DNA of 20,476 nt from Hansfordia pulvinata (GCA_006538405.1 BJKQ01000052.1:1-20476); one strand, 5' to 3'. Shown: positions 1 through 8,999, counted from the stretch's first letter. Notes: a model not told the origin generated them from the letters alone. Made by a program: numbers and translations.

Positions 1-66
1 AACCCTAACCCTAACCCTAACCCTAACCCTAACCCTAACCCTAACCCTAACCCTAACCCTAACCCT
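1..66. repeat. Telomere repeat (AACCCT)x11
   Basis: Eleven uninterrupted copies of AACCCT (the TTAGGG repeat read on the C-rich strand) start at base 1, followed by AAGCTT and AT-rich DNA. This is the canonical telomere of filamentous fungi, so the window begins at a physical chromosome end with the centromere to the right. The array is probably cut short by the assembly. Confidence 0.98.
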
Positions 67-1262
67 AAGCTTAATTATAATTAAAAATAAAGAAAAGTAA
101 TATAAAAGTAAAATCACGTACTTTTAAGCTTATATTTATATGCTTTTTTTTTACTTATAATTTTTTTAATAACCTTATAAGTTAACGCTTTTCCTTATAG
201 CGTTTTTTAAGCGGTAAGTTATTTTCTTACGGCTATTTAATTAAGATTCTTTTTAAGGGCCTTTCCGCTTATTATCTTTAATATACTTATTCTTATTCTT
301 TTTATTATTGTGATTTTTTATCCTTTATATTATTATTTTCTTACTTATAATAATTATATATTAACGATATACTTATAACCTTAAGAAATTAAGTTTTAAG
401 TTAATTATAAATAAAAGGTAACGTAAACGTAAGTTAAATACTTATCTTTATATTATAAAATAATCTTTATTATATATCCGTTAGTTTTAACGCTTTATAA
501 TATACTTAATTTTAATAACTTTATAATAAGTATATACTTACACGTTTAAATTATTAAGCTGCTTAATAAAAGCTTTACTTTTTATAAAGTTATTAATAAA
601 TCACTTCCCCGCCTTTAAAAGGGCAGAACTTTAATAATTAAAAGTATTAAAATTTAAAAGATACGTAAAATAAGTGGTTAATATTAATATAAAAAAAATT
701 TAATGGCTTTATAATAATTATATACCGACGCTTTTATATTAAAAAACTATTTAATAATATTAATAAAATTAATAAAGTTATTAATAAAGTAAGTTAAGTT
801 ACGAACGTGATAATAATATAAAGGTGTAAGAGTTTAAGTAAAGTGATAATAATAAGTATAAGTTAATTAATATTTAATAATTAATCCGTAATAATTAAAT
901 AAAGCCGTAAAAGTAAAGATTTAAGTTAATTAAGTTTAAAAAAAAGTGGACCTTACTTTTTTTCTTTATTTTTAAAATATTTTTATTATATATTTTAATT
1001 AACTTAATTAATTATAATAATTTTAAATACGTTTTCATTCTTGCTTCTTACCTTATATGACTTAAAAACGATTATTATATATTAATTATAAGAAAAATCC
1101 TTATAAAAAATAAAATATTCTCTTTTACTTATAAGGACTTAAGGCTTATAAATTAAACTTATAAGGACTTAAGGCTTGTAAATCGGACTTAAAAGAACTT
1201 AACTTTTATTTATTATACTTATAACGACTTAAATCTTAGCGTAAAAGGTAGTTTTTAATTTA
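67..1262. other. RIP-mutated AT-rich subtelomeric block
   Basis: The block is overwhelmingly A and T, with TA everywhere and very few CA or TG dinucleotides, while CG and CC survive. This is the expected product of repeat-induced point mutation on both strands. No reading frame of useful length is left. I could not identify the ancestral repeat. Normal composition starts abruptly near 1263, just after the 30-bp tandem repeat. Confidence 0.85.
1127..1246. repeat. 30-bp tandem repeat, four copies
   Basis: Units begin with ACTTA at 1127, 1157, 1187 and 1217, exactly 30 bp apart. The first two share ACTTATAAGGACTTAAGGCT and differ mainly in their last bases. The third and fourth are more diverged, largely by transitions. 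The array sits at the inner edge of the RIP-mutated block, just before the normal-composition island. Confidence 0.8.
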
Positions 1263-1283
1263 AAGGACCCATCGCTTAAAACG

Positions 1284-1339
1284 GGTACCCACGGGTACCC
1301 AGGTTTTAGGCTAGGTCCCCCTGGGTACCCGTGGGTACC
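1284..1339. repeat. 20-bp perfect inverted repeat with GGTACC cores
   Basis: The left arm (1284-1303, GGTACCCACGGGTACCCAGG) is the exact reverse complement of the right arm (1320-1339), with a 16-bp spacer between. Each arm carries two GGTACC palindromes, at 1284, 1294, 1324 and 1334. The element marks the left border of the gene-bearing island. Similar GGTACC motifs cluster at the right border. It could be a transposon end, a recombination scar or a hairpin-forming sequence; I cannot tell which. Confidence 0.8.
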
Positions 1340-1428
1340 TTATTCGAAACCTTAACTTTAAAGGGGGCTGTGATTAGCAACGGGAGTGGACTATTGCTAT
1401 AGACTCGTCTGAAAATCCTGCGTGGGTT

Positions 1429-1457
1429 CCTGTGTACGGGGGGCCTGTGTACGGGGG
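1429..1457. repeat. Short direct repeat (14-15 bp, two copies)
   Basis: CCTGTGTACGGGGG occurs at 1429 and again at 1444, directly adjacent. It lies in the roughly 240-bp gene-free stretch between the inverted repeat and the end of the kinase gene. No function is evident. Confidence 0.7.
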
Positions 1458-1581
1458 CCGCGTGACGAAAAATAGTCTTAAATACGCAGGATATTCATAA
1501 AGCTATCATAATGTTTGAAAGTGTTATACAAAGAGCAAGAGAGTGAAGATATATTAGACAAAGGGCGACACATATATGTAA

Positions 1582-2690
1582 TCAAAGCCTAAGCTTAAAG
1601 TTGACCCCGAAAAACTTACTATCCAGCGCCTCAAACTTGTCCGCAATTGATTTGGGCGACGGGCGCTTGTCGGGATCCTCATCAAGTATCTCGAGGAGGA
1701 GCTCTTTATATTCCCTGGGGCTGCGCACAGGACAGTATCTTTCCATGAACTTGTCTGCCATACCGTCTCGCTCATCCGCACTGGCCCTCCAGAACATGTA
1801 ATCCTCGGGCCACGGGTTTTTTGAGAAGTCCTTCATGTCATCCCATGAGCCACCGGGCTCTGGAAACGTCAGGCCACCAGACGCATAGAGCCATGAGATA
1901 GCAGTGAGGCCCAGAGACCATATATCGGCCGTCTGAGGGTTGATAGGTGTATCCAAAGCGACGCGAGACTTAGGAATCTCTTTACGTCCACAATCTTATC
2001 AGTCTTTCAACGTAATGATGCAAGTCTCTGGATCTCCGTGGGCTCAAAGGACTTACCGGGTGGGCGCCAATCCTGATGCACATACGACGGCAGAATGGTC
2101 GGGTTCTCTTGTGTTGCGTGGGAGTAGTCGATGAATAGCACTTCTCCTTCTCCTTCTGCTTCGGCCTTTCCTCTTGCATTAGACATGATGTTCACTGGGT
2201 GCAGATCTCTATGAGCCCATCCTTTTCTTTGCCATGCTTCTAAATTTCTGAACAAGTCAACGATGACCCGTTGGCGAGCCTCGTTGCTCCAGTGTAAAGA
2301 TGTCTCGGCTTCGATTTCGGTGTTCAGATTGTCTCCCTGTGCCAGCGCCATAACGATGGTGACGACGTTATTTATAACAGTATGTTCATACTGGTTAAGG
2401 ATCGTCCCCTTGAGATCTTTGAGCATAATCTTGGTGTTTTCGACCTGTGCTAAGCAGTCGTCTCTTGCATCTGGCTTACAGACCTTAATAGCGACGGGCG
2501 CACCATATCTGTGTCCACTGTAGACCACAGGTTCCGAACCTTCACCGAGGTACTTTAAGTCTGTGATCTCGACCCCGGAAACCACCAGCGACTTAGGTAC
2601 CGGGTGTTCAGACTGGGGACCACCGAGGGGTGCAGAGAGCGCTGGCCTTAGAAGCCCGGTGGCGTAAAACAGCCACCAGAGCGAGACCAT
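1582..2690 (-). CDS. Protein kinase with N-terminal signal peptide (two exons)
   Basis: Proposed exons are 2690-2057 and 1979-1582, giving 343 aa. Residues 1-20 look like a cleavable signal peptide (hydrophobic WWLFYATGLL core, then ALSA before PLGG). Kinase motifs follow in order: glycine loop LGEGSEPVV (48-56), VAIK lysine 69, HRDLHPVN with catalytic D162 and N167, and IDYS with metal-binding D188 in place of DFG. Splicing restores RPPE as the APE-like motif, followed by TADIWSLG. The fold spans nearly the whole protein and all catalytic residues are present, so activity is plausible. The start has a good context (A at -3, G at +4). An acidic insert KAEAEGEGEV lies between HRD and IDY. It is a lone minus-strand gene about 1.5 kb from the telomere. 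The kinase call is firm; the family within kinases is not resolved, and secretion is inferred from the leader only. Confidence 0.85.
1980..2056 (-). other. Intron in the kinase gene (77 bp)
   Basis: On the minus strand the donor is GTAAGT (2056-2051). A branch-like ACTGAT lies about 20 nt before an AAG acceptor ending at 1980. Splicing joins CCC-G to AG and creates an in-frame Glu, giving RPPEIPKSR at the subdomain VIII position where kinases have APE. Without splicing the frame ends at a stop within this interval. An AAG acceptor is less usual than CAG or TAG, but it is the one that keeps the frame. Confidence 0.75.
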
Positions 2691-2699
2691 TTTTGAATC

Positions 2700-3544
2700 T
2701 TTGAGGCGTTAAATGCACAATATCGTTGCCGGTAGTGATTTTCATGAATCCCCCCTTAGAGTCCTGCTTATTCGACGCGTATGCGTAGGCCTACTTATAA
2801 TCTGCCCGGTTTCTCAGGGGCTGATCTAGTGTAGCTTGGGTGACCTTAGGCTTTATAAGGAGTTTTGCCTGAACCATACACCGACGACCGTGCCTTGGAT
2901 TTTTAAGTGACTGGCTGGGCTTGTTCTAAATCAATTACGTCTGGTTTAGCTCCCCTAAGCGATGGCTGTGCACCGACCGACAAATCACTTTGCGCTTATA
3001 AAGCAATAAATGGAGAAAAACGGGCTTTCTCGCGATCCCGAAACGATTACTTGTAGCTTTTTAAAGAAGTGGCAGGGTGTTAAGGGTGGGCCTGTGAAAT
3101 TCTTTCGGTTGATGTAGCTCTGTTTAGCTCCACTCTATGGACTCGATCAGTGATGAAAGTGCACGCATACAAGGGAGCACTGGACGTAAAATTCCGTCAG
3201 GTTTTACAACAGCAGAACCCTTGATGCCAACTTCCTTCATGGCCGCATTTTCGCCAAGACTTTGCCACGGCTTCCCCGGTTCTTAACGCTACAATCTCTG
3301 CTAGTTTTCGCCTCATCTTAGTGTACTCTCGTTCTTTCAGCCCCCACTCCGAACTTGCAGCGGGCTTCCACGGGCATTCTTCTCACAGTAATGCGGCCCG
3401 TCCTGCCGACCTGGCAATCGAGTACGTAATTAGACGCCGTTTGCGTTAATATTTTACTTCTTCTAAATAAGAGTTCAGTATACCGGTGACTGTTAATCTT
3501 GGGCCGCGTTTTTCTTTCTTTCTTTTTTTCTTCTTAGCTCGTCT
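2700..3544. other. Intergenic region, no gene seen
   Basis: This is normal-composition DNA between two minus-strand genes. No convincing coding frame, tRNA or repeat is seen on either strand. A pyrimidine-rich run of T and C lies at about 3510-3536. The stretch must hold the kinase promoter and the downstream region of the 435-aa gene. Confidence 0.6.
2851..2857 (-). promoter_or_regulatory. Possible TATA box for the kinase gene
   Basis: The minus strand reads CCTTATAAAG here, about 160 bp upstream of the kinase start at 2690. A second TATA-like site, CTTTATAAG, lies near 2996-3004. Position and sequence suit a fungal promoter, but nothing else confirms it. Confidence 0.35.
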
Positions 3545-4941
3545 TTACAATGTATTTATAAGCCATGACGTGGACCTGTCCAAGGTCATCTTCCGCTCCC
3601 ATACTTGCTTGCATGCTCGCTTCGCCGCCTCGCGAGCGTCGGCCACAATCCTATAGCTGTCGTGACTCGTGTAGTTTTCAGGCTTAAAGTTATTATCCTT
3701 GCCGAGAATGCCGCATGACTGCGATGTTTCAACCTCGATAGCGTGCAGATGAACAAGGTAGGAAGCATAAACGGCAAGTAGCATAGCTCGCTCCAACAAG
3801 CGATTGCAAAATTCTTTCTGGCTTATCTGCTGGTTGAGTCCAGATCGATCCAGCAGATTAATCACATGACGCACTGTTGTCGTCTTTTGGGCAATCCATT
3901 CGTGAAGCGAAGCGTTCCATCCTAAGGGCGGACCCAAGGGCGGACATAGATTACGGAGCTCTGCGACGGCATCCCGGTGCACAAACAAGCCGAGTCGGGA
4001 GGAGTAATCACTTATGTAACTGATCACTGCCATTTCGGAGGACAGGCTGAGGCTGCAGTGTTCCAGCATACGAACGGTGGTGTCGGGCGGGAGACGGGAA
4101 ACGACGGAGAGGTTCGGGGGTGAGTTATATCGAAGGCTTGTCGAAAGCTAGAATGAGGTTGTACAAGGTCGAGTCAGTGCCAGATCATAGAATCGTGGGG
4201 GCAATTGGATGTTGTTACGGGTGTGATGCTTCTCACCTCAAGCACGTTTAACTGGGCGTTAATGTGATCCAGCCTCTTGTCGCGAAGACGTGCCCACGGT
4301 ACTGAAGGGTCGTGAGGGTGTTTGGTCCAGTCAAAGTGACCAATGACGGGCATCATGTCGCCGCAGTATCTAGCCCCTGTGGCGCGGGCAAGGCGTTCCT
4401 CCTGTCTCCGAGATGATGGTAACAGCTGTTCACAAGTCAAGCTTTCCAAGTCGGGTATGAATGGTACATGGCCGTCGTACAGGTGGCAGATGTCGCGGGT
4501 GAGAGTTTTACGCAGCTGGGCGATGGTGCCCGGAGGCAGGGCGAGAGAGTCGAAATCAAAGTCCTTGGCGGGTCTCCAAGGAGGGCCTGACAGCGGATCC
4601 AGCTCGAGCAGGGTTTCGCCAACAGCCGTCGCGCCGCCGCGACGCAGCGGCCGGAGGCGGGGCCAGGTGCGACCTTGCATGCGCGGTATGCTCCTTAACG
4701 CTCTGATGATGGAGCGCGCGCAGTCAACATGTTCTGGCTGAAGCGGGATGGCTGTTGGTCGAGGCCGGGACGCGCGACTGGGTCGAGGCGCGTTGTTGCT
4801 GCGCTGGTGGGTACGAGCTCGTCGGGACTTGACGGGCTTGTTATCTGAGCAAGTGATGGTGACTGAGGCAGGGCTCAGAAGCTGGTTTATCGAGAGGTCG
4901 GACAGTGGTCGAGCCAAGTCCCTCTCCATCGCGGCGGTCAT
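3545..4941 (-). CDS. Hypothetical protein, two exons (435 aa)
   Basis: Proposed exons are 4941-4237 (235 codons) and 4147-3545 (200 codons plus stop), joined in phase 0. The start at 4941 is preceded directly by an in-frame TGA, so it is the first possible ATG. Residues about 36-66 are rich in Arg, Pro and Ser (KSRRARTHQRS, RPSRASRPRP), a basic and probably disordered tail that could act as a nuclear localisation signal. The rest is a mixed alpha-type sequence, including WTKHPHDPSVPWARLRDK and a helix-rich C-terminal half with Leu and Ala clusters (LLERAMLLAVYASYLVHLHAIEV). There is no signal peptide and no clear membrane segment. I recognise no family or catalytic motif. The downstream frame staying open from the acceptor to its first internal Met supports one spliced gene rather than two. 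A further 3' exon cannot be excluded. Confidence 0.65.
4148..4236 (-). other. Intron in the hypothetical gene (89 bp)
   Basis: The minus-strand donor is GAG/GTGAGA (from 4236). A consensus-like branch site CACTGACTCG lies about 30 nt before the acceptor CATTCTAG, which ends at 4148. Both exons meet in phase 0 and the joined frame is open, linking two minus-strand reading frames that otherwise look like separate genes. Confidence 0.75.
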
Positions 4942-5373
4942 TCAGAGTTCATATCGTCTTCTCCATGTGGCTGGCGGTGGCTGCTTGAAGATTCAAGCAA
5001 AGGGTGCGTGGCGGGCGTATGTTCTCTGCTGAGGTCTCTTGGTCGAGATTGGGGTTTGGCGCTGGGACATGGGATTCTGTGGGTGGGAGAGGAATGAAGC
5101 ATTCAGATGTCGAATGTTGTACCCATTAATCCCATCCGCGCTGGTTTGTTTACTCTTACCCGCGACCCACGCGTCCGCCGTGCTGGTTGTGATGTCACGG
5201 GACCCACTCCTGAGCGGGTAAGATGCAATATGAATAGCATACCCAGGTAGAGATGGAGATTCTCCCGATAAATGCATATGCACATACGGAAGTACATCTC
5301 GGAATGTATTCCCCATGTATCGTCCCGTCGTGCCCCATCGTACGGCACTCTCCGAATCTGTTCCCCATCGCCT
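4942..5373. other. Intergenic region, no gene seen
   Basis: Several overlapping short open frames occur on both strands, but none shows protein-like composition, a domain or splice support. The stretch probably holds the promoter of the 435-aa gene and the tail of the retroelement relic to its right. Confidence 0.5.
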
Positions 5374-5814
5374 TCAATCGCGTCGCAGGCTGGCATTCAA
5401 GCTCGTTGTAGGCGGTCGTGTGGCCACCACTTTGGATCTGATCTTGGTGGGCTTCTTGGTGCGTTCATACTCTGGCTTCGTCGACAGATGAAGCAGGCTG
5501 CTAACTTTGTCCTTTATATCTGGTGACACATCGAGAATCTGCCCGAAGGTGAGACCAGTTAGCAACTGCAGAGATCGGAGCAAGTTGCCCAAGTCGAGTC
5601 GCTCGTTAAGGTGGTCCTTATACAGTCGGAGGGGAATGGTGAGAGGCATAACTTTGCTCTTCTTCTTCTCACGCACGGTAATTAATTGTCGGTCGAGCTG
5701 ACGCATTCTTTATTGTCACTTATCCTTAATGAGAACAGGGGCGTTTCCTGGTGGAGTGTCAATGGCCATTGGCTCGTTATCGTCCGTCCTTGCTTGTTTC
5801 TTAGGGGCAGCCAT
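5374..5814 (-). pseudogene. Retroelement gag/pol-like relic with two in-frame stops
   Basis: One minus-strand frame of 147 codons runs from an ATG at 5814 (MAAPKKQARTDDNEPMAID) to a stop at 5374. It is broken by TGA at 5716-5718 and TAA at 5710-5712, which could have arisen from CGA and CAA by C-to-T change. The first part is polar, with the segment EPMAIDTPPG. The later part contains LTFGQILDVSPDIKDKV. Both resemble the linker before the aspartic protease in fungal Ty3/Gypsy polyproteins, where a (D/L)L..SP...(K/R) motif is common. No protease, RT or LTR was found beside it. The assignment rests on this motif style only, so it could instead be a broken cellular gene. Confidence 0.4.
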
Positions 5815-5907
5815 GCACACAGCGACAGTGGCTGGGACGGCTGCACTGGACGTCTGATGGGATTGCCGTCCGTTCCTGGACATCATCCCCTTTAGCCCGT
5901 GTCTAAC

Positions 5908-6186
5908 ATGGCTGCACCGGCTTCGCAGTCGTACAACCAGCATGCATAAAATCGGGCTCCGTACGTTGCCAACCAACAATACCAGCAGCATCAGAACCAG
6001 TTCAGCCAGAACGCACCCGTTGCCCCTCGTCCTCAGCTGCCGGCCCCACAGAACCAATAGCAGGCCCCGTCTCAGTCTCATCAGTACCAGCACCAGCAGT
6101 ATCCCCAGCAGCAGTACGGACAGCAGCAGCGACAGCAATACGACAGGCGTCCCCCAATGGGTAGGTTCCGGCTACAAAGTACCTAA
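5908..6186 (+). pseudogene. Gln-rich reading frame with two internal stops
   Basis: From ATG 5908 (MAAPASQSYNQHA) one frame of 93 codons runs to a stop at 6184-6186. It is interrupted by TAA at 5947-5949 and TAG at 6058-6060, both one C-to-T change from Gln codons. Composition is strongly Gln, Tyr and Pro rich, with HQYQHQQYPQQQYGQQQRQQ near the end, a low-complexity tail like those in fungal gag or RNA-binding proteins. Its start is divergent from the relic at 5374-5814, with only 93 bp between the two ATGs, and both begin MAAP. Whether the two were ever one element is unknown. The end overlaps a 25-bp palindrome. Confidence 0.45.
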
Positions 6187-6201
6187 GGTGCTTAGGTACT
6201 T
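6177..6201. repeat. Perfect 11-bp palindrome with 3-bp loop
   Basis: AAGTACCTAAG (6177-6187), GTG, then CTTAGGTACTT (6191-6201) forms a perfect hairpin. It shares the GTACC core with the GGTACC clusters at the island borders. It sits where the Gln-rich relic ends, so it may be a junction or small-element end. Confidence 0.75.
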
Positions 6202-6646
6202 ACGGAGACCTAGGCAGGGGCAAGATCGGGGGGGAATCTCTCGTGTCTCTCTCATGGAGATGCAATGCAGTCGTATTAGCGAATGGCCGTTTCTGACCCT
6301 CATTCCACAATACGAGACCGCCACACCGCCACCGGCCAGCACGCACCCAACGTGCCAATGACCTGCCGATGCTACAAACATTCTAGCTCCACACAGCGTG
6401 ACAGGGTCATTGCGTTGGCGGCTCATCGATAGGAGCACCTCTTTGTGCGGGGTAAATGACCATGGCTCCAGTCTCGTCAGTCGTCCGTCCGTCCAGCTGC
6501 AGTTTTTCTGTACGCTCTGCCCGTGACGTGAGGACGCGGGCAGGCGACATGCGAGTTCTCATAAACGCCTCGTTACTACCTAGTCAGGATCGAGCTCGTT
6601 CTGCTATCGTACAGGACGCGACGCTACCAGAGCAGGAGGTGACACG
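6187..6646. other. Intergenic region, no gene seen
   Basis: Only short open frames lie here, and they look like shadows. An in-frame TAG at 6581-6583 closes the frame of the downstream gene 66 bp before its ATG. That gene's promoter must lie here, but no clear TATA box is visible. Confidence 0.5.
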
Positions 6647-8068
6647 ATGCAAAGCGTCCGACAGATTTTAAGAGTCCCGCCCGACGAGATTCACTTCAAC
6701 TTTCCTTCGGTCACGCTGCCCAACCGACCCGAGCATCGCTTCTCCAGATTGCATATAGAGCGTCAGAACTTACGGAGATGGGATAGCTTTGAGGAGAATC
6801 CAGCTTTCCTGCGCCGGTACTTAGCACAAGACACCAACTTTCCCGACTCCTGGACGCCGCACGTGCATCCATGGGATCGTGTTATATGCAGCGAACTCAA
6901 CCTCGCGGATTTCCTGAAAAGGACATTGCTCGAGCGGGTTCGAGCTGCCCTGGCCGTAGCTGCCCCTAGGACCTCTATCATCGGCACCCCTGCCCATTTC
7001 CCCGGGTTCAGAGAGGGTAACGATGTGCTTGGGCCTGCGGGGGTCCACGCCCACATTGGGCCCGATCTGGCTGTCGTCACCAGCACGACGGCCTCGGTGG
7101 CGTTGACCGCCAGCCAGGCAGTTTGGGAAATGATTGAGGTCGTTGGGGAGATCAAGGTGCACCAGACCCAGGGTTCACGTACTCCACCCGGACTGCGCGG
7201 TACCCATGGTTGTCTCGAGTCCTGGCTAGCACAGGCTGCCCAAGGCTGCCTGACCCTGGACATCCCGCTCGGTTTCATTCTCACGAGCACGGAGCTACTG
7301 CTCTTCCACCTACTTCGCTTGCCAGACGACGGGACAATCCAGCCGAGACAGACGAGGTCGACTGCGGGTCCTCACGCTCTGCAAGTGCTCCCGTCCAGCT
7401 TCTCGTCCGAGCCAGACTTCTCGTCCCCCTTGATTCGCGGCCCGCACGACTGGATCGACTTTGACAAAGGCGACGGACAAGATATCCTTCCTATTTATCC
7501 CTTAGGAGCCAACGATGACGACCCTGATGACGAGCCAGGCACTCCATTGGCCGTCCCGCCAGTCTTGGCCGACCAGGGAGGCCCCGACAGCGAGGACGTG
7601 GGACGGGGGCTGCAGTCTTCTCCGAGCGAGCGGGTCATGCAGAGGAAACGGGCCCGTCATGAGAGCGTGCCTGCGACACCGATCCCCCGCTCAGGGCAAC
7701 ACAGTGGTGTCGGCACTGAAGCGGCCAGGCAATTGCCACTAGAGAGGCCGAGAGACTCAACGCCTTATTCTTCCCCGTCTTCTTCTTCTGCTGCCGGGCC
7801 TCAAGACCTCCACTCGGCGGACCCCGATCAAGATGCGCCCCCTACGTCACAACCAGAAACCGAAAGCAGCTTGCAGGATGACGAGTGTGGAGATACTCAC
7901 TCGGCGACCCATATTCTGATTCAGTCATACCCAATAGTAGAGAACGAGGCAGTCGCCCAGCGACTTTTCGAGTTGATTATGCTAGCAAGAAGGGCTAATG
8001 ACCTCAAAGTCCTGAAGATTGGCCCCAGCATAATCACACACGCCGCTATGGACAGGCTGGAGGAGTGA
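6647..8068 (+). CDS. PD-(D/E)XK nuclease-like protein with disordered tail (473 aa)
   Basis: This is a single-exon gene. The ATG at 6647 is the first after an in-frame stop at 6581. Residues about 70-225 form a compact region containing GPDLAVV (P139, D140) and, 28 residues later, VVGEIKV (E168, K170). This P-D ... E-x-K pattern is the catalytic signature of the PD-(D/E)XK restriction-endonuclease-like fold. A conserved-looking Glu in an upstream helix (E83 in CSELNLADFL) and a following helix-strand (WLAQAAQGCLTLDIPLGFIL) fit the fold. Residues about 285-420 are low complexity: acidic DDDPDDE, a Ser tract, and a basic QRKRAR (332-337) likely to be a nuclear localisation signal. A structured C-terminal segment (about 420-473) follows. 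There is no signal peptide. Such domains occur in fungal subtelomeric proteins and transposon-derived effectors. Assignment is by motif only; a catalytically dead relative is possible. Confidence 0.7.
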   Translation: MQSVRQILRVPPDEIHFNFPSVTLPNRPEHRFSRLHIERQNLRRWDSFEENPAFLRRYLAQDTNFPDSWTPHVHPWDRVICSELNLADFLKRTLLERVRAALAVAAPRTSIIGTPAHFPGFREGNDVLGPAGVHAHIGPDLAVVTSTTASVALTASQAVWEMIEVVGEIKVHQTQGSRTPPGLRGTHGCLESWLAQAAQGCLTLDIPLGFILTSTELLLFHLLRLPDDGTIQPRQTRSTAGPHALQVLPSSFSSEPDFSSPLIRGPHDWIDFDKGDGQDILPIYPLGANDDDPDDEPGTPLAVPPVLADQGGPDSEDVGRGLQSSPSERVMQRKRARHESVPATPIPRSGQHSGVGTEAARQLPLERPRDSTPYSSPSSSSAAGPQDLHSADPDQDAPPTSQPETESSLQDDECGDTHSATHILIQSYPIVENEAVAQRLFELIMLARRANDLKVLKIGPSIITHAAMDRLEE

Positions 8069-8570
8069 GGTAGGCAAATTTCATCTTCTGTTTTCTGGAA
8101 AACGGCAAACGTCGGCGATCCATCCGCTATGTCGCGATTTCCCGTTTCTGATTCGCTTTATATGCCATGGCGACTGTATTAAAAAAAGACGCCATCTGGC
8201 TGGAGGAGTGAGACCAAGGTCGGCGGATGGATTGAGCTTGGATCACAGCTTTTAACAATGTAGCACATATGTAAAGATCACGCAATGCTTGTGTGAACAC
8301 TTGGACGCGCCGTTTCGTGCCGGGCCGGGACTTTAAGCAAGTTTCCAACTTCCTCCCTGCCTTCCCGCCTGGGCCTCCCCTTGCATCCTCACTTTTGAAG
8401 TCGCCGCGAACTCAAGTCAGACATTTCTTGAGTCAGCCGTAATAGAAGACGCCGTGTGCCATTGCTTTATGTTTGCGGCTAATACATAGATCGGTGAAGT
8501 TATTTATATAATACTTCTTTTCTATAAAGATTTCTCACTGTTTTTCCGGCTTTCCCACGGTCTTTTCTTT
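8069..8570. other. Intergenic region, no gene seen
   Basis: The 3' flank of the nuclease-like gene. A minus-strand open frame at 8127-8348 lacks protein-like features. Composition shifts toward T-rich from about 8490, leading into the 143-bp tandem repeat. Confidence 0.5.
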
Positions 8571-8999
8571 TACACTCGTGTCCCCGTTATGAATACGCCG
8601 CCTTTTCTTAAATTATTTGCATAGCACCGAGCGCCAGCTACGCCCCTCGTACACTAAGTGCTCCTCGTGGGTTTTAGCCTACTTATTTCTTTTCTTAACC
8701 GCGATTCTTTTTTTACACTCTTATCCCCGTTGTGAATACGCCACCTTTTCTTGAATCATTTGCATAGCACCGAGCGCCAGTTACGCCCCTCGTACAACAA
8801 GTGTTCCCCGTATGCTGTGACACATTCTTTCTCTCCTTAACCCCGACCCCTTGTGTTACACCCGTGTTCTCGCTGTTACTTAGCCGCCTCTTCTCAAATC
8901 ATCTAAGCAACGCCACAAACTCCGCCAATTTCCTCAATATGTCCGTTCCGCTTTTAGTATATTTCCCACTTGTTCTTTTTCCATCAATAGCATCGCTGT
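8571..8999. repeat. 143-bp tandem repeat, three copies
   Basis: The anchor TACAC(T/C)C recurs at 8571, 8714 and 8857, exactly 143 bp apart. Copies 1 and 2 are very similar, sharing for example TTTGCATAGCACCGAGCGCC. The third is clearly diverged but keeps the spacing and the order of motifs. The array is noncoding, pyrimidine rich, and ends about 375 bp before the glycosyltransferase-like gene. It shows only light RIP-like change, mainly transitions. Confidence 0.85.

Noticed and set aside
4993..5396. Several overlapping minus-strand open frames of 60-107 codons
   Set aside because: They overlap one another in different frames, with unbiased composition, no domain and no splice support.
5716..6138. 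Minus-strand open frame of 140 codons rich in Leu
   Set aside because: Its first half is the antisense of the Gln-rich frame on the plus strand (CAG read as CTG). Only its last 33 codons look protein-like, and these are given as part of the relic at 5374-5814.
6763..7742. Antisense and alternate-frame open frames over the 473-aa gene
   Set aside because: Shadows of the long plus-strand gene, whose frame carries the PD...ExK residues and protein-like composition.
8127..8348. Minus-strand open frame of 73 codons
   Set aside because: Short, no recognisable features, lies in the 3' flank of the nuclease-like gene.
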